Positions 8,673 through 17,173 of a DNA stretch of 64,000 nucleotides are shown here, piece by piece. The notes below the pieces were generated by a model that was given only the letters and a program-made list of their open reading frames with translations, searched no databases and was not told where the DNA came from. The translations under genes and the position numbers were made by a program. Position 1 is the first letter of the stretch; every line of letters starts with the position of its first letter. The DNA comes from Mesorhizobium sp. WSM3862 (lineage in GTDB: Bacteria; Pseudomonadota; Alphaproteobacteria; Rhizobiales; Rhizobiaceae): positions 124,001 through 188,000 of the forward strand of contig NZ_NSGE01000007.1 in the NCBI RefSeq assembly GCF_002294985.1, written 5' to 3'.

Positions 8673-9968
8673 TCATTCCAGAAACTCATCCTCATAAGGA
8701 AACCGCGAAAGCAGCTCGGTCCCCGTTTCGGTAATAAGAATCTCGTCCTCCAGCTTGACGCCCTCGCGGCCGCCTTTCTCGCCGATATAGCTTTCGACGC
8801 TCACCACCATGCCCGGCACGATCATGCCGTCGCGGCCGTACGTCTCGTAATCCATCGCGTGGGCGATGAAGGGCGTCTCGCCATGCATGCCGACGCCGTG
8901 CATGACCGAGGTATAGCGCTGATCGACGAAGCGGTCCGGGATTTTCCAGGCCCTCTCGGCGATCTCGCGGAAGGCCATGCCGGGTTTCACGATGGAAATG
9001 TTGTGCTGCACCTGGTCATGCGCCATCCGATAGAGCGATTTCTGGTAGGGAGTCGGCTTGCCCGGGCCGCAGCGGAAGGTGCGCGAGAAGTCGGAATAAT
9101 AGCCGTAGCAGCCGATCGTGTCGGTATCGAGCGCGACCAACTCGCCCGGCCTGATCTTGCGGCCGCTCGCCTCGTTGAACCACGGATTGGTGCGCTGTCC
9201 TGAAGTCAGCAGCCGGGTCTCGATGAACTCGCCGCCCTGGCGGATCACCTCGTGATACATAATGGCGAAGAGCTCGTTTTCGGAAACGCCGGGCTTGATC
9301 GCCTCGCGCACGGCGGCCACCGCCGCTTCAGCTCCGGCCATGGAGGCCTGCAGGCATTTCACCTCCTCCGGCGTTTTCACCGCGCGCACGGCAAGAATCT
9401 CGCCCTGGCAGTCCTTCACCTCGCAGCCGCGCTTTTCCAGAGCCACCGCCTGCAGATGGCTGCAGCGGTCGAGGCCAAGCTTCATCGAGCCGCCGCCATG
9501 CTTCTTGAGCAACTCGATGATCTCGTCGGCGAACGGCCCCGCCGTCTCGTCGTCGCGGCCGGAGACGGAGGACCAGACGAGCTTGGAAGGACGCGCCTCG
9601 TCGATCGTGTCGAGCACCATCGAGACATGGTAGCTCTGCGGATACTCGAACAGCACGATCGGCCCTTCGGTCGGGATGAAGAAGTAGCGGGTGGAATTGC
9701 GCAGGAAATAGCCGAACATGTTGCGCGAGCCGGTGGCGTAGCGCTGGTTATAGGGGTCGAACAGCACCACTCCGCCATAGCCCGCCTCGCGCATCCAGGC
9801 GCGCAGTTTGGCGAGCCGCCCCTTGCGCAGTGCGTCCGCATCGATGAATGAGGGCTCGGTGTCGGAGAGCCACATGCCGCCGGCGGGATCGGCCGCGGCC
9901 GGGTGGCGCATGCGGTCCTTGAAGTCCACATCCTCGGTGCTGTCGGGATCGAAAACGACGATGCTCAT
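8673..9968 (-). CDS. M24-family metalloprotein resembling the DMSP lyase DddP
   Basis: A 431-residue creatinase/aminopeptidase-P-fold protein. Whole blocks resemble the Roseobacter DMSP lyase DddP as I recall it: YGGVVLFDPYNQRYATGS, GGEFIETRLLTSGQRTNPWF, VALDTDTIGCYGYYSDFSRT and VMHGVGM. The six metal ligands are present (D281, D283, D293, H357, E392, E407), as is the tyrosine five residues before the histidine (Y352). The catalytic aspartate six residues after the histidine in DddP (D377 there) is glycine here (G363), so DMSP cleavage is doubtful. A prolidase-like or other C-N/C-S hydrolase role is possible. ATG 9968 has AGGAGG six bases upstream. It is grouped with a cysteine hydrolase and a GlxA-type regulator. 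Confidence 0.83.
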   Translation of the reverse strand: MSIVVFDPDSTEDVDFKDRMRHPAAADPAGGMWLSDTEPSFIDADALRKGRLAKLRAWMREAGYGGVVLFDPYNQRYATGSRNMFGYFLRNSTRYFFIPTEGPIVLFEYPQSYHVSMVLDTIDEARPSKLVWSSVSGRDDETAGPFADEIIELLKKHGGGSMKLGLDRCSHLQAVALEKRGCEVKDCQGEILAVRAVKTPEEVKCLQASMAGAEAAVAAVREAIKPGVSENELFAIMYHEVIRQGGEFIETRLLTSGQRTNPWFNEASGRKIRPGELVALDTDTIGCYGYYSDFSRTFRCGPGKPTPYQKSLYRMAHDQVQHNISIVKPGMAFREIAERAWKIPDRFVDQRYTSVMHGVGMHGETPFIAHAMDYETYGRDGMIVPGMVVSVESYIGEKGGREGVKLEDEILITETGTELLSRFPYEDEFLE

Positions 9969-10012
9969 GGGTGCCTCCTGTTCCCGCGAACATAGCCGGG
10001 CAGGATGCAGAG

Positions 10013-10030
10013 CTTGTGCGGCATTCCGCA
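10013..10030. promoter_or_regulatory. Candidate regulator site upstream of the M24 gene
   Basis: CTTGTGCG-GCA-TTCCGCA, 45 bases upstream of the M24 start and between it and the regulator gene at 10130. It contains the palindrome TGCGG-CATT-CCGCA. It shares 15 fixed positions and the same spacing with the site at 7588-7605. Confidence 0.5.
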
Positions 10031-10129
10031 AATGTCGTGCAGGATGCCGCGCGACCGATGTCGTCACTGCAACGTCGGCGGGACAGAGGGGGTGTGAAGG
10101 AAGTCTGCGTAGTAGCAGCAAAGCGCACC

Positions 10130-11152
10130 CTAATGCCTTCGCATCGCCTTCGGCGCGTGCCCATGCTCCTCGCGAAACGCCCGCGCGAAACTCGACATCG
10201 AAGCAAAACCGCAGGCCAGCGCGACATCGCGCACCATCAGCGTCGAATGCGCCAGCAGATCGGCGGCGCGCTTCAGCCTGAGCCGCCGGTAATAGCCGTT
10301 CGGCGAGATATCCAGCTCAGCGCGGAAATTGCGCTCGAGCTTGTCGGGCGAGACCCCAAGCCGCTCAGCCAGTTCCGCCATGCCGAGCCGTTCCTCGACC
10401 GCGTCCTCCATGATGGCGATCGCCGACAGCACCAGCTCGTTCTGCACCCCGGTGCGCAGGCGCAGCGGCATCAGCCTGCGGTCGACGCTCGAGCGCAGGG
10501 GAGAGTGCACGAACCATTCCGCGACACCCGCGGCGAGCTCGGCGCCGTAGTCGCGCGTGATGATCTCCAGCATCATGTCGAGGCTGCCGACGCCGCCCGC
10601 CGAGGTAAAACGCTTGCGGTCGATGACGAAGAGATCGCGCCTGAGCTCGATGTCGGGAAACGCCTCGGTGAAAGCGGCCTGGCTGGTCCAGTGCAAGGTG
10701 CAGGCATGTCCGTCGAGCAGGCCGGCGCGGGCGAGGAAGAACGCCGCATCCGCCACCGCGCCGATATGCGCGCCGCCGCGCAGGCTTTTGCGGATCCAAC
10801 TCATCGCCTCGTCGGCCACGACATGGTCGGCATCGCCGCCTGAGCAGACGACGATGCGATCGACCTTCGGTGCGTTGGCGGCCGAGAAGCAGGGCTGGAT
10901 GACGACGCCGTTGGAGGCTTCGACCGTGCCCTCATCCGCGCCGACGATCACCCATCGGTAGCAGTCGCGCTTCGAAAGAATGTTGGCGCCGCGCAGCGGC
11001 TCGATGACCGAGGAAAACGCCATCATCGGAAAGCCGGGAAAGACCAGCACCGCGAAGGTGAGCGGGGTCTCGCGCGCCTCCGGCTGCGCGCGGTCGCGTT
11101 TTCGGTTGGCGAGAATGGCGCTCACGACTTTTGTGTTTCCCGCGCGCAGCAT
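10130..11152 (-). CDS. GlxA family transcriptional regulator (DJ-1/PfpI + AraC HTH)
   Basis: About 340 residues: an N-terminal DJ-1/PfpI-like sensor domain (FAVLVFPGFPMMAFSSVIEPLRGAN, IVVCSGGDA, IGAVADAAFFLARAGLLDG) and a C-terminal AraC-type double helix-turn-helix (RLGVSPDKLERNF, LACGFASMSSFARAFREEHG). This architecture is shared by regulators of betaine, carnitine and other quaternary-amine catabolism (GbdR, CdhR types). The start is uncertain: ATG 11152 is the longest, and a GTG about ten codons inside is an alternative. It probably controls the M24, hydrolase and solute-binding genes downstream on the same strand. Confidence 0.9.
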   Translation of the reverse strand: MLRAGNTKVVSAILANRKRDRAQPEARETPLTFAVLVFPGFPMMAFSSVIEPLRGANILSKRDCYRWVIVGADEGTVEASNGVVIQPCFSAANAPKVDRIVVCSGGDADHVVADEAMSWIRKSLRGGAHIGAVADAAFFLARAGLLDGHACTLHWTSQAAFTEAFPDIELRRDLFVIDRKRFTSAGGVGSLDMMLEIITRDYGAELAAGVAEWFVHSPLRSSVDRRLMPLRLRTGVQNELVLSAIAIMEDAVEERLGMAELAERLGVSPDKLERNFRAELDISPNGYYRRLRLKRAADLLAHSTLMVRDVALACGFASMSSFARAFREEHGHAPKAMRRH

Positions 11153-11217
11153 TGGTGGCAGAGAAGGCCAAACTGTAGCGGGCGCTTCAGCGCCCTAGCA
11201 ACGGAGAAACGACCAGG

Positions 11218-11715
11218 ATGTTTGCGGCAACGGCCGTCGACACGAGCAGCAAGCCGGCCTTCTACGATGAGCTGGCCAGGCAATTGAAAGCGCTGCTGGA
11301 AGGCGAGCGCGACTCGATCGCCAACGCCGCCAACACCTCGGCGCTCATCTACCAGATGGTGCCCGACCTCAACTGGGCGGGTTTCTATTTCCTTCAATCC
11401 GACGAAGAGCTGGTGCTCGGCCCCTTCCAGGGCAAGCCGGCCTGCGTGCGCATAGCGGTCGGCAAGGGCGTCTGCGGCACGGCGGTCGATCTCGACATGT
11501 CGATGCTGATCAAGGACGTGCACGATTTTCCCGGCCACATCGCCTGCGATGCCGACTCGCGCTCGGAACTGGTCGTGCTCTTGCGCGACGCCGAAGGCAT
11601 CTTCGGCGTGCTCGATCTCGACAGCCCGCTGCCCGGCCGCTTCGACAAGGAAGACCAGGCCGGCATCGAGAAGCTTGCCGCGATCTATGTGGCCGCCAGT
11701 TCCTTTGAGGACTGA
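11218..11715 (+). CDS. msrC: Free methionine-(R)-sulfoxide reductase (GAF-domain fRMsr)
   Basis: A 165-residue single GAF-domain enzyme that reduces free L-methionine-(R)-sulfoxide, part of oxidative-damage repair. All three family cysteines are present (C76, C86, C110) with the same 10 and 24 residue spacing as C84, C94, C118 of the E. coli enzyme. Other hallmarks are NWAGFYF, PACVRIAVGKGVCGTA and FPGHIACDADSRSE. The length is typical. A GGGCGC-TTCA-GCGCCC hairpin lies in the leader (11180-11195). Transcribed alone, divergent from the GlxA-type regulator. Confidence 0.92.
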   Translation: MFAATAVDTSSKPAFYDELARQLKALLEGERDSIANAANTSALIYQMVPDLNWAGFYFLQSDEELVLGPFQGKPACVRIAVGKGVCGTAVDLDMSMLIKDVHDFPGHIACDADSRSELVVLLRDAEGIFGVLDLDSPLPGRFDKEDQAGIEKLAAIYVAASSFED

Positions 11716-11837
11716 ACTCTTAGCGGACTGCGGTACGGCTACGCCTCTGGCTCAACGACCCTGTCTTGCGTTGCAATACGCGCGTCGTTATCTCTGGCGG
11801 AATATGACGCTCGCCAAGCGCGCCGAAGGGAGAAGAT

Positions 11838-13271
11838 ATGTCGCACAATCTGCAGTTCTATATCGAAGGCGTGTGGGTCGATCCGGTGGTGCCGAACAAT
11901 TTCGACGTCATCGATCCGTCGAACGAAGACGCCTTCGCGCAGATCTCGCTGGGCACCAAGGCCGATGTCGACAAGGCGGTCGCTGCCGCCAGGCGCGCCT
12001 TCGCCACTTTCGGCTTCAGTGAAGTCGAGGAGCGCCTCGACATCCTCAACCGCGTCATCGAGGTCTACAAGAAGCGCAGCAAGGACCTTGCGCTCGCCGT
12101 CTCGCGCGAGATGGGCGCGCCGCGCCAGATGGCGCTGGACAGCCAGGTCGGCGTCGGCCAAGCGCATCTGGAGAAGATGGCCGAGGTGCTGAAGACCTTC
12201 CAGTTTCGCCATGTCAAAGGCTCCTCGCTGATCGTCAAGGAGCCGATCGGCGTCGTCGGCCTGATCACGCCCTGGAACTGGCCGCTCAACCAGATCACCT
12301 GCAAGGTCGGCCCGGCGCTCGCCGCCGGCTGCACCATGGTGCTGAAGCCTTCGGAGATCGCGCCGCTCGACGCCATCATCTTCGCAGAGATCATGGACGA
12401 GGCCGGTGTGCCGAAGGGCGTCTTCAACCTGGTCAACGGCGATGGCCCAACTGTCGGGCAGGCTTTGGCCAGCCATCCGGATGTCGACATGATGTCATTC
12501 ACCGGCTCGACGCGGGCCGGCATCCTCGTCGCCAAGGCGGCCGCCGACACGGTGAAGCGTGTGCATCAGGAGCTCGGCGGTAAATCCGCCAATATCCTGT
12601 TCCCCGACGTCGATCTGCAAAGGGCGGTGACCAAGGGCGTGGCCGGCTGCTTTGGCAATAGCGGCCAGTCCTGCAACGCGCCGACCCGCATGTTCGTGCC
12701 GCGCGATCGGCATGACGAGGCCGCCGGCTATGCCAGGACGGCGGCGGAGAAACTCACCGTTGGCCCGGCCGACGCGCCGGGAACGAAGCTTGGCCCGGTG
12801 GTAAGCCAGCTGCAGTTCGACAAGATTCAAGACCTGATCCAGAGCGGCATCGACGAAGGCGCAACCCTGGTCACCGGCGGCCCCGGCCGTCCGGCTGAGC
12901 TCAACCGCGGCTACTATGTCCGCCCGACTGTCTTCGCCAACGTGACGCACGACATGCGCATCGCGCGCGAGGAAATCTTCGGGCCGGTGCTGTCGATCAT
13001 GCCTTACGACACGGTCGAGCAGGCGATCGAGTTGGCCAACGACACCGTCTTCGGCCTCGCCTCCTACATCCAGGCCAAGGACATCGAGAAGGCGCGCCAG
13101 GCCGCGGCCCGCATGCGCTCCGGCAACGTCTATATCAACTATCCGACGTGGGACGCCGGCCTGCCCTTCGGCGGCTACAAGCAGTCCGGCAACGGCCGCG
13201 AATATGCCGAATACGGTCTCGAGGATTTTCTGGAGATCAAGGGCATCGCGGGATACGCGGCGGCGGAGTAG
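11838..13271 (+). CDS. NAD(P)-dependent aldehyde dehydrogenase family protein
   Basis: A 477-residue cytoplasmic ALDH-superfamily enzyme that oxidises an aldehyde to a carboxylate. The catalytic residues are intact: N148 in TPWNWPL, E245 in QELGGKSANI and nucleophile C279 in NSGQSCNAPTRMF. The cofactor region LKPSEIAPLDA and the closing motif EIFGPVLSIMPY are normal. ATG 11838 follows AAGGGAGAAG. Substrate not deducible; it does not clearly belong to the betaine or succinate-semialdehyde subgroups. Confidence 0.9.
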   Translation: MSHNLQFYIEGVWVDPVVPNNFDVIDPSNEDAFAQISLGTKADVDKAVAAARRAFATFGFSEVEERLDILNRVIEVYKKRSKDLALAVSREMGAPRQMALDSQVGVGQAHLEKMAEVLKTFQFRHVKGSSLIVKEPIGVVGLITPWNWPLNQITCKVGPALAAGCTMVLKPSEIAPLDAIIFAEIMDEAGVPKGVFNLVNGDGPTVGQALASHPDVDMMSFTGSTRAGILVAKAAADTVKRVHQELGGKSANILFPDVDLQRAVTKGVAGCFGNSGQSCNAPTRMFVPRDRHDEAAGYARTAAEKLTVGPADAPGTKLGPVVSQLQFDKIQDLIQSGIDEGATLVTGGPGRPAELNRGYYVRPTVFANVTHDMRIAREEIFGPVLSIMPYDTVEQAIELANDTVFGLASYIQAKDIEKARQAAARMRSGNVYINYPTWDAGLPFGGYKQSGNGREYAEYGLEDFLEIKGIAGYAAAE

Positions 13272-13380
13272 GCGGAACAGAGGCCGGCGCAGGCAGATAG
13301 AGAAAGGGCGCGATCTCGGCTTCGCCATTTGCCATGAGCCGCTTGCCGCGACAGCCGATCAGCTCTTCCTCGCCGCCTTC

Positions 13381-13614
13381 TTACCCGCGCCTTGCCTCGA
13401 TGATGCCCACCATGGCGCGAGTGAATTCGACCACGCTGTTTGCCGTGATGGCAGCATTGTCGGGGCTCTGGCCGATTTGCTCGGCTGCTCCGCAGCACGA
13501 GCGGCGGATGAGGTCGTAATGAGCAAGTCTTTCATCGTCCGGCAACGCCGCCAAGTTCAAGGCTCGACGGTGAAGCATGCGCAACAGCTGCGCCAGCGCT
13601 GTTTCGACACTCAT
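13381..13614 (-). CDS. Small protein of unknown function
   Basis: A 77-residue soluble, helical-looking protein (MSVETALAQLLRMLHRRAL..., ending MVGIIEARRG). It has two adjacent cysteines (RRSCCGAAEQ) and no recognised domain. ATG 13614 has GCGGAG eight bases upstream, the main support for a real gene. Convergent with the aldehyde dehydrogenase gene. An upstream in-frame extension to 13701 lacks a better start. Confidence 0.5.
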   Translation of the reverse strand: MSVETALAQLLRMLHRRALNLAALPDDERLAHYDLIRRSCCGAAEQIGQSPDNAAITANSVVEFTRAMVGIIEARRG

Positions 13615-13861
13615 GCGTTTGGCTCCGCATCGGTCGAACGTCTCGGCACATAAAGTGCCGGATCGTCGATCAGGGGGCGGTTCTCGTCCCCGATCCGGCA
13701 AGGCTGCGCCTTAGTCGTTAATACATCGTTGATCGCTAATATGATCGGTGAAGGCTTTGGGCGGATTCCCGGATGCCATCGGATGTGGCGGAGGCAGATC
13801 ATCCTCCGCGCGGCACGGCTAACGTCCTCGGCATTTCAAAATCTAACGATCGGCAAAATGC

Positions 13862-13961
13862 ACCAGTAAGGATGCTTGGTAAGGGTTGATTCAACCCTTG
13901 CTGGTATGTACAAGGTGGCGGCTCCGGCCAGGGGTAGGGTTGCCTGAAAGCCGGAGCCGCC
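13862..13961 (+). other. Two-hairpin structured intergenic element, copy 1
   Basis: First hairpin: ACCAG/CTGGT outer pairs around AAGGGTTG-ATT-CAACCCTT (13881-13899). Second hairpin: GGCGGCTCCGGC (13917-13928) pairs perfectly with GCCGGAGCCGCC (13950-13961) across a 21-base loop containing GGGGTAGGGTTGCCTGA. The flank AAGGTGRC and the loop core recur at 27850-27942 with different stem bases, so the fold appears conserved rather than the stem sequence. Confidence 0.5.
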
Positions 13962-13982
13962 TGCGCGGCCGATGGGTAGTGT

Positions 13983-14011
13983 CCGCGCTGTCCCAGAATA
14001 GGACAGCGCGG
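13983..14011. terminator. 11-base-pair perfect hairpin
   Basis: CCGCGCTGTCC and GGACAGCGCGG with a 7-base loop (CAGAATA). No T-run and no clear gene to terminate; it could be a terminator remnant or a palindromic repeat. Confidence 0.35.
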
Positions 14012-14114
14012 TCTACGATTCGTTAATTCGCTAATATATCGTCCTATGGGCGAACCCCGCGGACAGCGATGCCGGCAAACGAAATTTCCCAAGCAATTGA
14101 ATTCTCACAGTTCT

Positions 14115-14187
14115 AGCTGCGAATCTGGATTCGAACCAGGACCGGCGGAGTTAAGAGTCCGCTGGTCTACCCGTTCCTATCACCAGC
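14115..14187 (-). pseudogene. Degenerate tRNA-Gln-like sequence
   Basis: It aligns over its whole 73 bases with the intact tRNA-Gln at 29059-29132. The D-arm to anticodon block GGTAGACCAGCGGACTCT and the T-loop CTGGTTCGAATCCAG are identical. The acceptor stem has only four sound pairs followed by mismatches, the T-stem has one mismatch, CCA is absent, and the anticodon loop has eight bases (CTCTTAAC) instead of seven. Probably non-functional; a candidate attachment-site copy. Confidence 0.62.
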
Positions 14188-14583
14188 AACGCTGCCAGCT
14201 CCCAGAGAAGATCCACCTTGTCTTTGGCCTCTTTCGGGGGCGATGGGATCGAATGGGGATGGCGATGGGGTCGACAGACCGGCCCGACCGTCATCCTGAA
14301 TGATGATTGCATCGATGCACTTCGTCGCAATGCTCAAGCCCTTTGCCATGGTTAACGAGTCATGGGCCGGCGGGACCTTCATAAAGACTTTGCTAATATT
14401 AGAAAGAAGACAAGCCGTTCAGCGGAACAAGCCTCGCTGAACGCAGTTCGGTGCGACGTCGCGTCGGCTATTGCCGTCGCGTTGGGAGACAGCAGCGCAA
14501 GCGAACCCGACAGGAAGCCAAGCCTTCGCAAGGCCTCTCGCGAGCTGCCAAGAAATGAGTGGAACATCACCCCTAGGTGCGCA

Positions 14584-14772
14584 ATGACTACCCCCAAACA
14601 CATTTCAACGTTCGACCTCGATCAGCTGCGCGAAGCCTTCAAGCAATTGACTCGCGAGCAAGGCATCACAGCCGAAGAACGGGACGTATACGCCCAGCTT
14701 TTCCTTAAGCAGACCTGCGCCCCAGTCTTAGCGCTCGGCCCTGAACGGCGGCCGGTGCAGCCTTGGAGTTAG
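14584..14772 (+). CDS. Possible small protein, unknown
   Basis: A 62-codon frame opening MTTPKHISTFDLDQLREAFKQ and continuing with an amphipathic, charged stretch (TREQGITAEERDVYAQLFLKQ) that looks like real protein, followed by a short tail of poor quality. No strong ribosome site. It lies at the start of the candidate island. Could be a truncated remnant. Confidence 0.35.
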   Translation: MTTPKHISTFDLDQLREAFKQLTREQGITAEERDVYAQLFLKQTCAPVLALGPERRPVQPWS

Positions 14773-14969
14773 CGGCTGGTGTGCCGCATTGGCGGTTGCG
14801 GGTTTGACGGCAGCTTCCCGCAAAGTCCGGCGACACAATTGCGCCAAGCCAGGCTTGTCCGTCGAGATCATGGCCCGAACGCCGCTGCAGCTCTGCGATG
14901 GATCACCAGATCGTGGGCCGGGGCCCCAGCTGATCTGGACGCCTTATGAAGCGGCGCTAAATCAAGCCG

Positions 14970-15434
14970 ATGCTGGTTGCGTTGAGTATATTCACTTTTC
15001 TTTTTTGCACCGCCTCCCTTCAGGCCCAGGACTGGCAGCCGTTTGGGGTCCGGCAACTGGGCTTCACATTCGATGTTCCGCCTGGTTTCGTCCTCACCCA
15101 GCATTCGGATCAGGGTGCTGCATTCCAAGGCGAACGAGACGCGTTTCTTGCCGTGTGGGGCGCCAGACTTGGCAGAGCCAGCTTTCGGGCCGAGATCGAG
15201 CATCGCATGCTGGAAGACGAAAAGGCTGGCTGGAAGTTGACGTACCGGCGCCTGACCTCGACCTGGGCGAGCTATTCAGGGATCAAAAACGGCGAGATCC
15301 GATATGTTCGCGCCATCAGGGTCTGTGATGACCGCGCCGCGCTTTTCACGATCAACTACAGCAGATCGGAGAAAACGCCTTATGATCGGATCATTGTGCG
15401 AATGGTAAGATCCTTAAAGGCCGAAGGCTGCTAG
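14970..15434 (+). CDS. Secreted or periplasmic protein of unknown function
   Basis: A 154-residue protein with a Sec signal peptide (MLVALSIFTFLFCTASLQAQ, probable cleavage after AQ). The mature part begins DWQPFGVRQLGFTFDVPPGF, a pattern common to small periplasmic proteins with a beta-rich fold, and has a single pair of cysteines (VCDD and the C-terminal EGC). No enzyme motif was seen. The next gene follows after 46 bases on the same strand. Confidence 0.6.
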   Translation: MLVALSIFTFLFCTASLQAQDWQPFGVRQLGFTFDVPPGFVLTQHSDQGAAFQGERDAFLAVWGARLGRASFRAEIEHRMLEDEKAGWKLTYRRLTSTWASYSGIKNGEIRYVRAIRVCDDRAALFTINYSRSEKTPYDRIIVRMVRSLKAEGC

Positions 15435-15480
15435 CCTTAGGCCCAGGATGGGTTTCGATCTGCATTGCCGGCATGCCCTG

Positions 15481-15996
15481 ATGCTATTTTTTACGAGCGA
15501 CACGCATTTCAATGATGCCCGCATCTTACGGATTGACCGGCGGCCTTTCGCATCGCTTGCCGAACATGACGAAGCGCTGATCTCTTTCTGGAACGAGACC
15601 GTCACGCCTGACGACGAGGTCTGGCATCTTGGCGACTTCGCGCGCCACGGCAAAGCAGGCGGGGAGGCACTTCTGTCGCGCCTCAATGGGCGCAAGAACC
15701 TGATCATCGGCAACAATGACCCGGACGAAACGACCGCCGCCGACGGATGGGCCAGTATTCAGCATTACGCGGAACTCAGGTTCAACGGGGTGCTTCTCAT
15801 CCTGTGCCACTATCCGTTCCGCACCTGGAATCAGATGGGCAAGAAGTCGATCAATTTGCACGGTCACTCGCATGGGAAGCTCAAGCCGCTTCCACGCCAG
15901 TATGACGTTGGCGTAGATGCTTGGAACTTTCGGCCGGTCCCGCTGCCAGCATTGATCCAAAAAGGCGGTGCCCGGACGCAGGCTTCGCCAGCTTAA
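15481..15996 (+). CDS. Metallophosphoesterase family protein
   Basis: A 171-residue calcineurin-like phosphoesterase with all five metal motifs: SDTHF (DxH), LGDFAR (GDxxR), IGNND (GNxD), CHYPF and LHGHSHG (GHxH). The short form with GNND resembles phage-type and YfcE-like metallophosphatases. The substrate could be a phosphodiester or phosphomonoester. ATG 15481 gives the natural N-terminus MLFFTSDTHF; an ATG eleven codons upstream is less likely. Confidence 0.85.
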   Translation: MLFFTSDTHFNDARILRIDRRPFASLAEHDEALISFWNETVTPDDEVWHLGDFARHGKAGGEALLSRLNGRKNLIIGNNDPDETTAADGWASIQHYAELRFNGVLLILCHYPFRTWNQMGKKSINLHGHSHGKLKPLPRQYDVGVDAWNFRPVPLPALIQKGGARTQASPA

Positions 15997-16059
15997 AAAG
16001 TAGGTCAGCCGGCCAGCGAGAGCATCCAGGGGCGGCCGTTCTTTTGGACCGCGCTAACC

Positions 16060-16266
16060 GAACACCCGAGTCTTTCATCATCGACGGCGAGATGATCGCG
16101 TGGGATCCCGACGGACGGCCGAACTTTCATGCCGTCCATTCGCGCATGACCTGAACGCCGAGCTGCTCACCTTCGTCGCCTTCGACCTTCTCTACTCAAC
16201 GGCGAGCACATTCGTGCTCTGCCGCTGATCGAGCGCTAGGCGAGGCTCTGGAAACTGATCAAACCG
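16060..16266 (+). pseudogene. Fragment of an ATP-dependent DNA ligase (LigD/ligase adenylation domain)
   Basis: Pieces in different frames reconstruct a ligase segment. ESFIIDGEMIAWDPDGRPNF corresponds to the conserved IIDGE...D..GRPDF region, and LLTFVAFDLLY to the F..FDLLY motif. A frameshift then leads to LNGEHIRALPLIERR, broken by TAG, and to RLWKLI. The active-site lysine part upstream and everything downstream are gone. Dead remnant of a non-homologous end-joining type ligase gene. Confidence 0.72.
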
Positions 16267-16279
16267 TAAGACGCGGGGC

Positions 16280-17173
16280 TTACAGGGCGCGATCCGGCGC
16301 GAAGACCGAGATCGCCTTTGGGTGAACCTTGAAATGGGCCGGTGTCGACGTGACGATCTCGCCATCGGTGTTGACCGGCATCGCCTTCCGCGTCTCGATG
16401 TCGAACTCGACGCACCTGGCCGTGCGCACCTCACGCCATGCGCCATGCGTTCCAGAACGAAAAGAGCGGAGCATCAGCGCCAGCTTCCAGAGGTTCGTCA
16501 TTTCCAAGCTATAGAGATCGAGATGTCCGTCATCGATCTCGGCCGTTTCTTCCACCACGTTGCCGCCGCCGTAGTGCCGACCGTTTCCAACCGCGATCTG
16601 GTAGGTTTCGACCTCAATCGCCGCGCCTTTTTCGGTAATCTTCGCGTGAAACCGCGCGGCCCGGGTCAACACTTTCATCGCCGCCAGCGCATAGCCCAGC
16701 CTGCCGAAACGCTTCTTCAGTGCGGGGTCAAGACCCTGCGCCAGTTCGGTGCTGAGTCCGATACTTGCGACGTTGAAAAAGGCATGACCGTTGACCGTCC
16801 CGACATCGATCAGCCGGGTTCGGCCTCGCGCGATCACATCGGCGGCCTGCAGGAGATCCATCGGAATGTTGAGCGTGCGAGCAAGGTCATTCGCCGTCCC
16901 CATAGGAATGATGCCCATCGGCAGGCCGCTTTCCATGATCGCCGTCGCCGCCGAGGACACCGAACCATCACCACCGCACACGACCACAAGATCGGCCAAA
17001 TGGCGTAAGCGAACGATGTCTCGAGCGATTTCAGGCAACGCCTCGAACATCTCAACAGTGACGGAAAGCCGAGCTCGCCCCAGCCGCTCCACAATTGGCG
17101 CGAGCATCTCCTGGCCGCGCCGAGCCTTGGGATTGAGGAGCAGCAACGCGCGCCTTTTGGCTGCTTCGCTCAT
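16280..17173 (-). CDS. Diacylglycerol/lipid kinase family protein (YegS/DgkB-like)
   Basis: A 297-residue DAGK_cat-fold kinase. It has the nucleotide-binding LLLLNPKARRG at the N-terminus, VVVCGGDGSVSSAA with the GGDG motif, and GIIPMGTANDLARTL. These mark enzymes that phosphorylate diacylglycerol, sphingoid or related lipids at the membrane inner face. The C-terminal beta domain (AVGNGRHYGGGNVV, DGHLDLYSLE) is intact and the length is normal. It stands alone, convergent with the ligase remnant. Confidence 0.9.
   Translation of the reverse strand: MSEAAKRRALLLLNPKARRGQEMLAPIVERLGRARLSVTVEMFEALPEIARDIVRLRHLADLVVVCGGDGSVSSAATAIMESGLPMGIIPMGTANDLARTLNIPMDLLQAADVIARGRTRLIDVGTVNGHAFFNVASIGLSTELAQGLDPALKKRFGRLGYALAAMKVLTRAARFHAKITEKGAAIEVETYQIAVGNGRHYGGGNVVEETAEIDDGHLDLYSLEMTNLWKLALMLRSFRSGTHGAWREVRTARCVEFDIETRKAMPVNTDGEIVTSTPAHFKVHPKAISVFAPDRAL

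Larger units (their letters stand above)
13615..14583. other. Gene-poor stretch with hairpins and a tRNA relic
   Basis: No convincing protein gene. It holds a two-hairpin element (13862-13961), an 11-base-pair hairpin (13983-14011), a degenerate tRNA (14115-14187) and AT-rich spots with a recurring GCTAATAT (near 13733, 14030 and 14392; the last lies inside the palindrome CTAATATTAG). Confidence 0.6.

Noticed and set aside
14970..15434. Lipoprotein reading of the exported protein
   Set aside because: The N-terminal Cys in FLFCTASLQAQ is not in a proper lipobox context; a simple Sec signal fits better.
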